A DNA stretch of 24,529 bases from the NCBI GenBank assembly GCA_005223085.1, contig NJBP01000031.1, positions 1 through 24,529 on the forward strand. The letters are read 5' to 3'. Made by a program: the position numbers and the translations under genes. Positions 1 to 8,132 of this stretch are shown one piece after another. The notes under the pieces were generated by a model. It searched no databases. It was given only the letters and a program-made list of their open reading frames with translations, and was not told the origin of the DNA. This stretch comes from Candidatus Aerophobetes bacterium Ae_b3b. Lineage in GTDB: Bacteria > Aerophobota > Aerophobia > Aerophobales > AE-B3A. Within the stretch, counting starts at the first letter, position 1; each line of letters begins with the position of its first letter.

Positions 1-7
1 AAATATC

Positions 8-31
8 TTACAGTTCATATCACGACTGTAA
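8..31. repeat. Short inverted repeat at the left edge
   Basis: Arms TTACAGT (8-14) and ACTGTAA (25-31) are perfect 7-base complements around a 10-base spacer. The right arm runs into an A-rich stretch, so it is not an obvious plus-strand terminator. It could be an operator, or the end of a minus-strand transcript, where a T-run would lie on the other side. The stretch from 32 to 180 shows no gene and no convincing promoter. Confidence 0.3.
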
Positions 32-180
32 AAAGGTCGGTCATGAGAAAAGAGGGGAGAAAAGAAGAAGTATCTGTTGGAAATTTGAAATAAGATTTAG
101 ATAGACCGGAAATTGAGTTATTTTGTTGAGCTAAACAAACTGGAAGGTAGTTTAAGAACTTACCTTATTTAAAAGGGAAA

Positions 181-261
181 AGCTAAAGATGAGGCCAGAG
201 GGAGGTGAAAAGCGGGTAGGCCATTAGCTGGGAAATAAAGGAAGGTTTTCCAAAAAGAGAA
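181..261 (+). promoter_or_regulatory. Conserved structured leader motif, copy 1
   Basis: The leader of the first carbohydrate importer holds a foldable block. AGCTAA (181-186) pairs with TTAGCT (224-229), and inside it GGCC (193-196) pairs with GGCC (219-222). A second small hairpin follows (GGAA/TTCC, 240-251), then AAAAAGAGAA. A copy with the same order of parts lies at 20952-21037, before the second carbohydrate importer. The shared core reads TAGGCC(A/G)TTAGCTGGG. I do not recognise it as a known riboswitch class: the B12-box, TPP, SAM and glycine signatures are absent. It could be an unnamed cis-regulatory RNA or a protein-binding leader. Confidence 0.55.
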
Positions 262-335
262 GCGTGGAAAGATTAATTTCTCTTGCGGGAGCTTTCCATA
301 GAAATAATGAACTAGGTCTTAAAAAGGAGACTGCA

Positions 336-1667
336 ATGACAAGAAAAGTAAAAAAAGTAGGGTTTTTTGTCTTGATGATGTTTTTACTTGCTGGGTTTTC
401 TTCTATAGGTTGGGCTGACGTGGGAAGACTGTGGTACGGTCAACCAGACTGGGCAAAAGGAGTGGATAAGTTAACAGTATTTAACTTAGGGGCAGTAGAG
501 TACGATCCTGCTATTGAAGAACTCTGCATAGCGTTTGAAGAGATAACTGGTATCAAAATTGATATTTATCCAGCTCCCGCCGCAACATTACTGGAAGAAG
601 CTACTAGATCTCTCGCTTTAGGTGAAAGCACTTACGATGTTCTTGATTTTCCTCCTATTTGGTGTATGCCTGACTGGGTTGATGCAGGTTGGTTAGAACC
701 TTTAAATGATGTGATTCCACCAGGAATGATAGAACAGTGGCCTCCTGGTATGGTACCCTCACTGATGAAAGATGGAAAAATCTACTTTGTACGCCATCAG
801 GTAGAACCTAGGGTAGTATACTATAGGAAAGATTTGGTAGAACAAGCAGGCTATGGGAAGCCACCTAAGGATTGGAATGAGCTTGTGGATCTAGCTAAAA
901 AGCTGACCATAGATAAGGATGGAGATGGTAATATTGATCAATGGGGGTATGCCTACTCAGCTAGTCCTACAGGAGAAACAGTTCATGAGACCTTTGGTAG
1001 TTTTCTGTACGTTGCTGGTGGAGAGTTTTGGAACGAGGATGGCTCTCCTGCTTTTAATGGTCCAGAGGGACTGGCGGCTTTGACATTTATGAGTGATGTG
1101 GTTAACAAATATAAAATTGTACCTCCCGGTGTAATAACTTATAGAGAAGGGCCTCTGATGGATCTTTTAGGTTCCGGAGCAGTAGCTGTAGCTGAGGGAG
1201 ATTGTAGCTTAATGTTGCGCACTTTGTCCTCTGAGCCTTATGGAGAGAAAATTGCTGTAGCAGTACCTGCACCTTACAAGGCAGGCATGGTGTCTGGAAA
1301 AGACTTCTACTACTTCAGCAAAGGCATAAGTTACTGTGTTAACAAAAATTCGAAGCATTTAGAGGCAGCAAAACGATTAGCTGCTTGGGTAGGTGGTTAT
1401 GAAGCTAACTGGTTTGAAGGAGCGGTAGAGCTAAATTTTCCTTTCAATCGAGCGGTGTTTAGAAGTCCCTATTTAAAAAGTAGGATTCCCTTTTTTGAGG
1501 TACTAGCAAAGGTAGCTGAAGCGGGGAAAGTGGAGACACATGCAAATGTGCCTCTATTTGAGGACATTCTTGCCAAAGGAGTCAACTCAGCTATAAGTCA
1601 GGAAAGGACTCCCCAAGAAGCTTTGGATTGGATGGTAGCAGAAATGAGACGCCAGAAGGTCTTTTAA
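336..1667 (+). CDS. Carbohydrate ABC transporter, extracellular solute-binding protein (family 1)
   Basis: This is a periplasmic binding protein that should deliver a sugar or oligosaccharide to the two permeases downstream. The 443-residue form starts at ATG 336, with an AAGGAGA-like site 6 bases upstream. An in-frame ATG at 264 would put 24 residues ahead of the signal peptide, so it is rejected. Residues 1-27 form a signal peptide (basic MTRKVKK, hydrophobic core, cleavage after GWA) with no lipobox cysteine. An EF-hand-like loop with D193, D195, D197, N199 and D201 resembles the calcium loop seen in some family-1 binding proteins. The length is normal. The ligand cannot be read from sequence; the UroD-like genes downstream hint at an unusual carbohydrate. 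A terminator-like hairpin follows the stop codon. Confidence 0.88.
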   Translation: MTRKVKKVGFFVLMMFLLAGFSSIGWADVGRLWYGQPDWAKGVDKLTVFNLGAVEYDPAIEELCIAFEEITGIKIDIYPAPAATLLEEATRSLALGESTYDVLDFPPIWCMPDWVDAGWLEPLNDVIPPGMIEQWPPGMVPSLMKDGKIYFVRHQVEPRVVYYRKDLVEQAGYGKPPKDWNELVDLAKKLTIDKDGDGNIDQWGYAYSASPTGETVHETFGSFLYVAGGEFWNEDGSPAFNGPEGLAALTFMSDVVNKYKIVPPGVITYREGPLMDLLGSGAVAVAEGDCSLMLRTLSSEPYGEKIAVAVPAPYKAGMVSGKDFYYFSKGISYCVNKNSKHLEAAKRLAAWVGGYEANWFEGAVELNFPFNRAVFRSPYLKSRIPFFEVLAKVAEAGKVETHANVPLFEDILAKGVNSAISQERTPQEALDWMVAEMRRQKVF

Positions 1668-1680
1668 ACCAGAATTTGCT

Positions 1681-1714
1681 GGGGGATAAACCTTTGGGTT
1701 TATCCCCCTTTTTT
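1681..1714 (+). terminator. Intrinsic terminator or attenuator after the binding-protein gene
   Basis: A perfect 12-bp stem (1681-1692 with 1697-1708, beginning GGGGGATAAACC) has a 4-base loop and is followed directly by six T (1709-1714). It sits between the binding-protein stop codon and the first permease. It probably ends many transcripts, so that binding protein is made in excess over the membrane subunits. Part of the RNA must read through for the permeases to be expressed. Confidence 0.85.
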
Positions 1715-1762
1715 GATGAGGATGAGGACAAAAATTTCTCTATAGGGGTGAGACGATACCTG

Positions 1763-2656
1763 ATGAAGAAGATATTTACTAAAATCATTAACTTTGTTGA
1801 CAGTAAGTTTTGCTATATTACTACTTTTCCTGCTTTAATAGTTATATTACTGGTGGTTGGATTTCCAACTGTGTTTGGGATATATACTAGTTTTTTTGTA
1901 AGGAATATATTGAGACGGGCTATTTATTTTAATGGGATAGGAAATTATATCTCGTTAATTCAGGATCCTTCATTCTGGCGTTATTTAGCTCATACGGCAA
2001 TTTACACAGGAGGCTCTGTGGGAGTAGGATTTACTCTAGCTCTATGTCTGGCTTTGGCTTTAAACAGTGGGATACGGTTTCGATCATTTTTTATTGTAGC
2101 AATTCTGCTTCCCTGGATGACTCCTGCTGTTTCCGGTTGTATTATGTGGAGGTGGATGGTTCACGATATATATGGATTATTAAATGTAATTTTAGTTAAA
2201 TTGGGGCTATTAAATCAGAATTTTTTCTGGTTAGGTAACCCTTTTACAGCTATGTTCTTCCTTATATTAGTGGACGCATGGTACAGAATTCCTTTGTCAA
2301 CATTGATTTTATTCGCGGGCATGCAACGTATTCCTTCAGAACCGTATGATGCAGCTAAAGTAGATGGAGCAGGCAGGTGGTATTGTGTTAAACATATAAC
2401 TCTTCCGTTGATAAGACCAGAAATTCTTATTGTTTTAGTTATTCATAGTATGTTTAGCTTTCGTGAATTTGGCATACCTTTTCTTTTTACAGGGGGTGGG
2501 CCTGTAGATAATACCGAAACACTAGCCCTCTATATTTACAAGAATGCCAATCTTTTTTTACGTCAAGGTTACGCTGCCTCTTTAAGTGTAGTTATGTTTA
2601 TAATGATAACAATCTTTGTAGTTGGCTATTTTAAGGCTATTGGCAGAAAAGTATAA
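1763..2656 (+). CDS. Carbohydrate ABC transporter permease (MalF/UgpA-like)
   Basis: This is an inner-membrane subunit of the importer, expected to pair with the permease at 2676. The 297-residue form starts at ATG 1763, with an AGGGGTGA site near 1744-1751. Earlier in-frame starts would translate through the terminator hairpin and are rejected. The protein has about six hydrophobic segments and the cytoplasmic EAA loop (PYDAAKVDGAG, about residues 194-204, followed by LPLIRPE), which contacts the ATPase. The first part is typical of the MalF/UgpA class. The next gene starts 19 bases downstream. No ATPase gene of the MalK/UgpC class is present in the window. Confidence 0.88.
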   Translation: MKKIFTKIINFVDSKFCYITTFPALIVILLVVGFPTVFGIYTSFFVRNILRRAIYFNGIGNYISLIQDPSFWRYLAHTAIYTGGSVGVGFTLALCLALALNSGIRFRSFFIVAILLPWMTPAVSGCIMWRWMVHDIYGLLNVILVKLGLLNQNFFWLGNPFTAMFFLILVDAWYRIPLSTLILFAGMQRIPSEPYDAAKVDGAGRWYCVKHITLPLIRPEILIVLVIHSMFSFREFGIPFLFTGGGPVDNTETLALYIYKNANLFLRQGYAASLSVVMFIMITIFVVGYFKAIGRKV

Positions 2657-2675
2657 TGCAGGAAGAAAATAAATT

Positions 2676-3509
2676 ATGAAAAGAGCCAGAAAGATAAATT
2701 GGGCAAAAATTGGTATTTATGCTTTTTTAATATTATTTATAGTTTTTAGTTTGTTTCCGCTTTTTTGGATGGTGGATACGTCTCTTAAATCGGATGAGGA
2801 AGTTTTTAAAATGCCTCCTGTTTGGTTTCCAACTATCAAGTTAGAAAACTACCGGATCTTTCTTCTACAAAGACCCTTCCCAAAATATACATTTAATTCC
2901 TTGATAGTATCTTTATCTGTGGCCGTTCTTTGTATTGGGTTGGGCACCCCAGCAGCTTATGGCTTCTCCCGATTTAGGTTTAGGGGTAATAGGTTAATGT
3001 TCGGAGCAATTCTAGCTAGCCGTTTAGTTCCTCCTATATCTTTTATAGTTCCTTTTACCATAATATTTAGCTGGTTCAGAATGGTGGATACTTTACCAGT
3101 ATTGATAATATCTTACATTTTCTTTAATTTACCCTTTGTTATTTGGATTTTATCAGGATTCTTTGAATCTATTCCCCAAGAACTAGATGATGCAGCCAGG
3201 ATTGATGGGTGTGGTAATATCACTGCTTTCTGGAAAGTTATTTTGCCTATCACTAAACCTGGAGTAATTGCTGGGACAATATTGACTTTTCTTATGTGCT
3301 GGAATGAATTTATGTTTGCTTTAGTTTTAACTAGATTAAATGCTAAGACTCTCCCTATAGGCTTGTATGATTTTTTCGCTGATGGTTTTGTGCGCTGGAA
3401 CTGGCTGGCCGCAGCTACAATATATACTTTGATTCCTGCTGTAATATTTGTTCTCTTTTTTCAAAAGCATTTAATAAAAGGGATACTTGCTGGGGCAGTA
3501 AAGGGATAA
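2676..3509 (+). CDS. Carbohydrate ABC transporter permease (MalG/UgpE-like)
   Basis: This is the second membrane subunit of the same importer, 277 residues, usual for the MalG class. It opens with a short basic cytoplasmic tail (MKRARKINWAK), then a first membrane segment ending in the family pattern FPLFWMVDTSLKS. The EAA loop is clear (QELDDAARIDGCG, residues 168-180, followed by LPITKPG). The start is ATG 2676 with an AGGAAG site upstream. It lies in one operon with the preceding permease, and the UroD-like gene follows after 15 bases, so transport and that enzyme are probably co-expressed. Confidence 0.88.
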   Translation: MKRARKINWAKIGIYAFLILFIVFSLFPLFWMVDTSLKSDEEVFKMPPVWFPTIKLENYRIFLLQRPFPKYTFNSLIVSLSVAVLCIGLGTPAAYGFSRFRFRGNRLMFGAILASRLVPPISFIVPFTIIFSWFRMVDTLPVLIISYIFFNLPFVIWILSGFFESIPQELDDAARIDGCGNITAFWKVILPITKPGVIAGTILTFLMCWNEFMFALVLTRLNAKTLPIGLYDFFADGFVRWNWLAAATIYTLIPAVIFVLFFQKHLIKGILAGAVKG

Positions 3510-3524
3510 AATAAAAGTGATGCT

Positions 3525-4583
3525 ATGACTTCCCGAGAAAGAGTTCTTACCGCTTTAAATCTAAAGAAACCGGACCGAGTGCCGTTTTTAGACGCTTACA
3601 TAGATCCTAATATACAAAGGGCTCTATTGCGGACAGAGAGATTAAGTGTACCCACTATTTCAGAGACTACGCCTGGATGGGAATCCTGGGGATCTTTCGA
3701 AAGACAAGATAATAAATTTAAGCTCCGCTTAGCCTACTCCATTTCTCCGGAGTTTGTGGAAAAATTTGGGTTGGATGGATTTGGTATAGATTTTCTACCC
3801 CCCTTATTTGTTAAGGTGAAATACGGAAAGCAAGGACGAGAATTCATAGCCGATGGATTATTAACTTCAGATAAAGCTTTAAAACTAGTGACTTTACCTG
3901 ATCCTGCCGATGAATCCTTGTACGAGCCAGCAAGAAAAATATTAGAAAGATATGGCAATGAGTACGCTGTTCATGGTAGAATTCGTTTAGGAGTATCACC
4001 CGCTCTATTAAGTATGGGCATAGAAGGTTTTTCGTATGTCCTTCAGGACAATCCAGCCTTAATTGAGAAGGTGTTGGATATTTATACGGACTGGAGTGCT
4101 GAGTTAGTTAAACATCTTAGCAAATTGGGATTTGCTTTTTTATGGGCTTTTGATGACATAGCTTATAACAGTGGACCTATGTTCTCTCCCTCTGTATTCA
4201 GAGAAATATTCTTACCTCAAATGAAGAAAGTAGCTAATGGTATAAGAATCCCTTGGGTTTACCACAGCGATGGGAATCTTACGCCTTTACTTGACGATTT
4301 GCTTACTTTAGAAATGAATGGCCTTCACCCTATTCAGCCAGATGTTATGGACATTGTAGAGTTAAAAAAGGATTATGGAAATAAGATTTGTTTATTGGGA
4401 AATATAGATGTAGGTCTTCTTGCTAAGGGGATACCTGAGGAAGTTGAGAAAGAAGTTAAGGAAAAAATAGAAACCCTTGCTGCCGATGGGGGATATATTC
4501 TTACTAGTGGTAATAGTATCCCCTCTTATTGTAAGCCGGAAAATGTGATAGCTGTGATTAGGGCAGTGCATAAATATGGTTAA
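3525..4583 (+). CDS. Uroporphyrinogen decarboxylase (URO-D) superfamily protein
   Basis: This 352-residue TIM-barrel protein has the URO-D/MtaA superfamily layout: N-terminal RERVLTALNLKKPDRVP, a metal-region motif at H247-S-D249-G-N251, LHP (267-269), LLGNID (290-295) and the C-terminal SGNSI (328-332). Family members include true UroD and zinc-dependent corrinoid methyltransferases (MtaA, MtbA, CmuA). It is not a typical MtaA: the zinc motif His-X-Cys reads H-S-D, and the usual C-terminal GCE cysteine is replaced by N330. It is also unlikely to be heme-pathway UroD, since it lies 15 bases behind a sugar permease with no heme genes nearby. Likely role: an uncharacterised enzyme in the catabolism of whatever the importer brings in. 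The start ATG has only a weak ribosome site. Confidence 0.8.
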   Translation: MTSRERVLTALNLKKPDRVPFLDAYIDPNIQRALLRTERLSVPTISETTPGWESWGSFERQDNKFKLRLAYSISPEFVEKFGLDGFGIDFLPPLFVKVKYGKQGREFIADGLLTSDKALKLVTLPDPADESLYEPARKILERYGNEYAVHGRIRLGVSPALLSMGIEGFSYVLQDNPALIEKVLDIYTDWSAELVKHLSKLGFAFLWAFDDIAYNSGPMFSPSVFREIFLPQMKKVANGIRIPWVYHSDGNLTPLLDDLLTLEMNGLHPIQPDVMDIVELKKDYGNKICLLGNIDVGLLAKGIPEEVEKEVKEKIETLAADGGYILTSGNSIPSYCKPENVIAVIRAVHKYG

Positions 4584-4947
4584 CATTATTGCAAGCATTT
4601 AAGAAGGTGTATTTTCGCAGAAGACAGTACCCTAAAAATTTCTGAGAGTTCTAATGGAACAAGGGGTCTCAATGGATGGTTCGTATGGGACGGATAAAAG
4701 ATGCACTGGAGGTTACGAAAAAAAATAAAGACAAAAATATAAAAATAATGTTAGAACCCTAATATCGAACTTATTACAAGGTAGTGTCGGATTACATCAA
4801 GCCTTCATATAATCTTAAACCAGTGATGCATTAGTTACAAGGCAGGTGTAGCTACCCATTCTGGCGAAAGTACTAAATTTATGTTTCTCACAGTCGATTT
4901 CCTGTGGCGGAAATTCGGGTAAAATTTGATGATAAAGAGAAGCTAAC
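4584..4947 (+). pseudogene. Decayed gene remnant between two URO-D family genes
   Basis: No intact gene is present, but protein-like segments in shifting plus-strand frames look like a degraded coding region. From 4655 one frame reads WNKGSQWMVRMGRIKDALEV, continues to KIMLEP, hits TAA at 4760-4762, then resumes as YRTYYKVVSDYIKPSYNLKP to TAG at 4832-4834. A second frame then carries SYKAGVATHSGESTKFMF and FLWRKFG to TAA at 4920-4922. An overlapping frame upstream gives NGWFVWDG just before the shift. The amino-acid texture is that of a folded cytoplasmic enzyme. I cannot name the family. The alternative is non-coding sequence with chance open stretches. Confidence 0.4.
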
Positions 4948-6012
4948 ATGACACCTTTACAAAGATTCAAAATAGCAGCTAAGCTAGGGATACCCGACCA
5001 GGTACCGGTAATGCCTTTTGCCACAGGACATTACATAGCCTGGTTTGCCGGAATCGATGAGAAAGATTACTGGTGGGATCCGGTTAAGAAATTCAAAGCT
5101 CAGTTGAAGCTTCAGGATAGATTTCCAGATGTTATGTTTTATCCAGGGATTTGGCCTGACTTTAGTATTGCAGTCGAAGTATCATCCCTAGGATGCAGAA
5201 TAGAATGGCCACAGCACGCCAGTCCCCAGGTTCGCGAACATATAACCGATATAGATACTCTGGAACCACCCGATCCCTGGAAAGATGGCTTAATGCCCAA
5301 GGCTTTGGAAACCTATCAGTATATGTTAGAAAATATGTCTTTTCGCTATAAAGAACAATATGAGTATCTTGATGGCTGGGCAATATCTTTAGGTCCCATA
5401 GACATGGTAGGTCTTTGTATCGGTTATGATGCTCTTTTTCGTAATTTTTACCTACATCCTGAAAAGATACATAAACTAGTGGAGATAACTACAGAAACAG
5501 TTATCAGGTACATAAGGGCTCAGGAGAAAATTGGAGGAAGATTAAAGAGATATGAGGTAGCAGACGATGCCATTGGTCTCATCTCACCCCAGCATTTTAG
5601 GGAATTTGCCTTACCCTATCTAAAAAAAATATTTGCTACTTTTTCCTATGCTATTGGAATCTTTCATTGTGATGCTAATACTTCTCATTTGTTGGATGAT
5701 ATTCCCAATATAGGCATGGATGTATTCAATTTTGGCCCTGAGGTGAATCTCCAGGAGATCAAAAGCAAAATAGGGAAAAAGATCTGTCTTTTAGGTAATG
5801 TACCTACTATAGATATAGATGATATCCTTCCCTCGTCTACTTTGTTAAGAGGAACACCCGAAGAAGTGGATGAGGTTTGTCGATACCAAGTAAAAGTAGG
5901 CAAACCAAATGGAGGATATATCTTAACTTCCGGAAGCGGTATGGCTCGGGGAACACCGGAGCAGAATATAGAGACTATGATAAGAGCAGCAGGAAAATAT
6001 GGGAAATATTGA
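4948..6012 (+). CDS. Uroporphyrinogen decarboxylase (URO-D) superfamily protein
   Basis: This 354-residue URO-D-like TIM-barrel protein belongs to a different subgroup from its neighbour at 3525. It opens with TPLQRFKIAAKLGIPDQVPV and has a metal-region motif H240-C-D242-A-N244, then LLGNV (281-285). The C-terminal family region is SGSGMARGTPEQN (328-340), the form that aligns with the P-x-EN motif of the superfamily. A cysteine sits inside the H-C-D motif, one position off the H-x-C zinc ligand of MtaA-type enzymes. The 364-base gap before it is filled by a decayed gene. The ribosome site before ATG 4948 is weak. Its reaction is unknown; corrinoid- or metal-dependent methyl transfer or a decarboxylation are both conceivable. 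Confidence 0.78.
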   Translation: MTPLQRFKIAAKLGIPDQVPVMPFATGHYIAWFAGIDEKDYWWDPVKKFKAQLKLQDRFPDVMFYPGIWPDFSIAVEVSSLGCRIEWPQHASPQVREHITDIDTLEPPDPWKDGLMPKALETYQYMLENMSFRYKEQYEYLDGWAISLGPIDMVGLCIGYDALFRNFYLHPEKIHKLVEITTETVIRYIRAQEKIGGRLKRYEVADDAIGLISPQHFREFALPYLKKIFATFSYAIGIFHCDANTSHLLDDIPNIGMDVFNFGPEVNLQEIKSKIGKKICLLGNVPTIDIDDILPSSTLLRGTPEEVDEVCRYQVKVGKPNGGYILTSGSGMARGTPEQNIETMIRAAGKYGKY

Positions 6013-6070
6013 ATGTATGATAAGCTCGAGATTTTAGTTAGATAGAATTTAGGGAAAGTCCAGGATTTTT

Positions 6071-7039
6071 TTACAATAGGTGGCAGGCTGTCAGGTGTCC
6101 GTTACCTATATCCTTTAGCTCTGGCTCATTCTCTTGACAAATAGATTTAACATATCTGCACCTGGTGTGAAATCTACACCCCGGGGGAAGATTTATAGGG
6201 CTGGGAACATCTCCCATCAAAATTGTTCCTTTTTTTCTGAGTCGCGGATTCGGTATAGGTATCGCAGAAAGCAGAGCTTCAGTGTAAGGATGTTTTGAAT
6301 TATCAAACAATTCTTTCTTGGGCGCCATTTCAACTATTTTGCCCAAATACATCACGGCGACTCTATCGCTTATATGTTTTATTACACTTAGGTCATGAGC
6401 TATAAATAAAAGGGTAAGCCCGAATTCCTTCTGTAAATCCTGCAGGAGATTGATGATTTGAGCTTGAATGGAAACATCCAGGGCTGACACGGGTTCATCT
6501 GCAACTATGAACTCTGGATTTGTTGCCAAAGCTCTGGCAATCCCTATTCTTTGCCTTTGGCCGCCGCTGAATTCATGAGGGTATCTATTTATTTGATCAG
6601 GCGTAAGACCGACCTTTCCCATAATTTCTATTACTTTCTTTTCTTTTTCCTTTTTCGAAGCAATGTTGTGTACTTCGATTGGCTCAGCAATAGCTGCTCC
6701 TACGGTCATTCTTGGGTCGAGGGAGCCAAAGGGGTCCTGGTAGATAATCATCATTTTTCTTCTGAATTTTATCATTTCTTTTCTTTCTAAATGGGTTATA
6801 TTATGGCCGTCAAAGTAAATACTGCCGGCGGTGGGGTCTACTATTTTTAAAATTACTTTTCCACAAGTTGTTTTCCCGCATCCGGACTCTCCCACAAGAC
6901 CAAGAACCTCTCTCTTTTTTATATAGAAACTCACATCATCTACAGCTCTAACGGCTTCTTTCTTCCCAAAAAGTACGCCACCTGTCCAGAACCATTTTTT
7001 TAGATTTTTAACTTCTATCAATTTCTCTATTTGATTCAT
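6071..7039 (-). CDS. dppF: Dipeptide/oligopeptide ABC transporter ATPase, DppF/OppF type
   Basis: This is the second cytoplasmic ATPase of the peptide importer, 322 residues. Walker A is GESGCGKT (50-57), the signature is FSGGQ (157-161), and Walker B is FIVADEP (177-183). The C-terminal oligopeptide-ATPase extension has the cysteine pattern GCRFHTRC...C...C, found in this family and possibly metal-binding. It is the last gene of the operon, and its start overlaps the end of dppD by 32 bases, which suggests translational coupling. An AAAGGA sits almost on top of ATG 7039, so the true start could be a nearby in-frame codon just downstream. It converges on the URO-D gene ending at 6012, with no clear terminator between. 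Confidence 0.92.
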   Translation of the reverse strand: MNQIEKLIEVKNLKKWFWTGGVLFGKKEAVRAVDDVSFYIKKREVLGLVGESGCGKTTCGKVILKIVDPTAGSIYFDGHNITHLERKEMIKFRRKMMIIYQDPFGSLDPRMTVGAAIAEPIEVHNIASKKEKEKKVIEIMGKVGLTPDQINRYPHEFSGGQRQRIGIARALATNPEFIVADEPVSALDVSIQAQIINLLQDLQKEFGLTLLFIAHDLSVIKHISDRVAVMYLGKIVEMAPKKELFDNSKHPYTEALLSAIPIPNPRLRKKGTILMGDVPSPINLPPGCRFHTRCRYVKSICQENEPELKDIGNGHLTACHLL

Positions 7040-8009
7040 TTCCTTTAACTAAATGGCATTTTACCAGATGATGATCTTCTGCTTCTATCAACTCAGGCAT
7101 CTCTTCAATGCATTTCTTCAAGCAAAGATCACATCTTGGATGGAATGAGCATCCCGAAGGGAGATCGAGGAGATTGGGCACCAGACCTCTAATTGTATCC
7201 AGATGTTCAACTTCTACATCGAGTCTTGGTATCGATTTATTCAATCCTTTTGTGTAAGGGTGAAGTGGATTGCGGAAAAGTGTATCTACATCCGTATACT
7301 CTACGATATGTCCTGCATACATTACCGCAACATAGTCACACATTTCGGCAATTACCCCAAGGTCATGAGTTATCAACATCACCGAAGCGCCAAATTTCTC
7401 CTTTAGTTCATTGATTAATCTTAAAATCTGAGCCTGAATGGTAACATCCAATGCAGTTGTTGGTTCATCAGCAATGAGTAAGGTAGGATTGCAGGATAAG
7501 GCCATAGCAATCATGGCTCTTTGTCTCATTCCTCCGGATAACTCATGAGGATAGTGGCTGATCCTTTTTTCTGCATCAGGCATCCCTACGGTTTTCAACG
7601 CTTCTATCGTCTTTTGTCTTGCTTCTTCTTTTTTTAGCCCTTGATGTAATTGAATCGATTCCATAATCTCATGACCAATGGTAAATACTGGGTCTAATGA
7701 AGTCATAGGTTCCTGGAAAATCATAGATATCTTTTTACCCCTTATTTTTCTCATTTTCCTCTCATCTAATTCTAAGAGGTTCCTACCTTCAAAATAGATC
7801 TCTCCACTCACAATCTTTCCGGGAGGATGGGGAATTAGTCTCATAATGGAGAGTGCGGTGACGCTTTTACCGCATCCAGATTCTCCCACGAGTCCCAGAG
7901 TTTCTCCCAGGTTAATGTTGAAACTGATCCCGTTTACAGCTTTTACCGTTCCTTCATGGGTAAAAAAGTGTGTTTTCAGGTTTTTTGCTTTAATAAGTAG
8001 TTTTTTCAT
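7008..8009 (-). CDS. dppD: Dipeptide/oligopeptide ABC transporter ATPase, DppD/OppD type
   Basis: This is the first ATPase of the peptide importer, 333 residues, normal for DppD. Walker A is GESGCGKS (42-49), the signature is LSGGM (157-161), and Walker B is LLIADEP (177-183), followed by TTALDVTIQ. The C-terminal cysteine motif GCSFHPRCDLC...C...C is intact. It pairs with DppF to power the DppBC channel. It is separated from dppC by 123 bases holding a palindromic element (8043-8102), the only sizeable gap among the dpp B, C, D and F genes. It may therefore depend on read-through of that element. Confidence 0.92.
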   Translation of the reverse strand: MKKLLIKAKNLKTHFFTHEGTVKAVNGISFNINLGETLGLVGESGCGKSVTALSIMRLIPHPPGKIVSGEIYFEGRNLLELDERKMRKIRGKKISMIFQEPMTSLDPVFTIGHEIMESIQLHQGLKKEEARQKTIEALKTVGMPDAEKRISHYPHELSGGMRQRAMIAMALSCNPTLLIADEPTTALDVTIQAQILRLINELKEKFGASVMLITHDLGVIAEMCDYVAVMYAGHIVEYTDVDTLFRNPLHPYTKGLNKSIPRLDVEVEHLDTIRGLVPNLLDLPSGCSFHPRCDLCLKKCIEEMPELIEAEDHHLVKCHLVKGNESNREIDRS

Positions 8010-8042
8010 ATAAAATCTTGTTTTCCCTTTAATCCTTTAATT

Positions 8043-8102
8043 GGTAGCCGCGGGCTTTAGCCTGAGGCTTATCTTTTACGCAACCTAAAGGTTGCGGCTA
8101 CC
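8043..8102. mobile_element. Palindromic REP/MITE-like element between dppC and dppD
   Basis: Outer arms GGTAGCCGC (8043-8051) and GCGGCTACC (8094-8102) are perfect 9-base complements. Inside are two further palindromes: GGCT-TT-AGCC near 8053-8062, and CGCAACC/GGTTGCG (8079-8085 with 8090-8096, loop TAAA). The second overlaps the outer arm, so the two folds compete. Near-identical pyrimidine-rich flanks (TTTCCCTTTAATCCTTTAA on the left, TTTCCCTCTTAATCCTTAA on the right) look like a decayed target duplication or a tandem slip. It encodes no protein. It resembles small non-autonomous palindromic repeats that spread in intergenic gaps. A role as RNA stabiliser or attenuator within the dpp mRNA is possible. 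Confidence 0.6.
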
Positions 8103-8132
8103 GGTTTCTTTTTCCCTCTTAATCCTTAATCC

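Noticed and set aside
181-261. Cobalamin riboswitch as the identity of the shared leader
   Set aside because: The corrinoid context makes it tempting, but the B12-box and its usual upstream conserved boxes are not present in either copy.
3525-4583. Annotation as heme-pathway uroporphyrinogen decarboxylase (hemE)
   Set aside because: No heme genes nearby, placement 15 bases behind a sugar permease, and C-terminal SGNSI motif in place of the hemE pattern.
6013-6070. Terminator between the convergent URO-D and dppF genes
   Set aside because: There is a T-run at 6065-6071 but no convincing stem before it on either strand.
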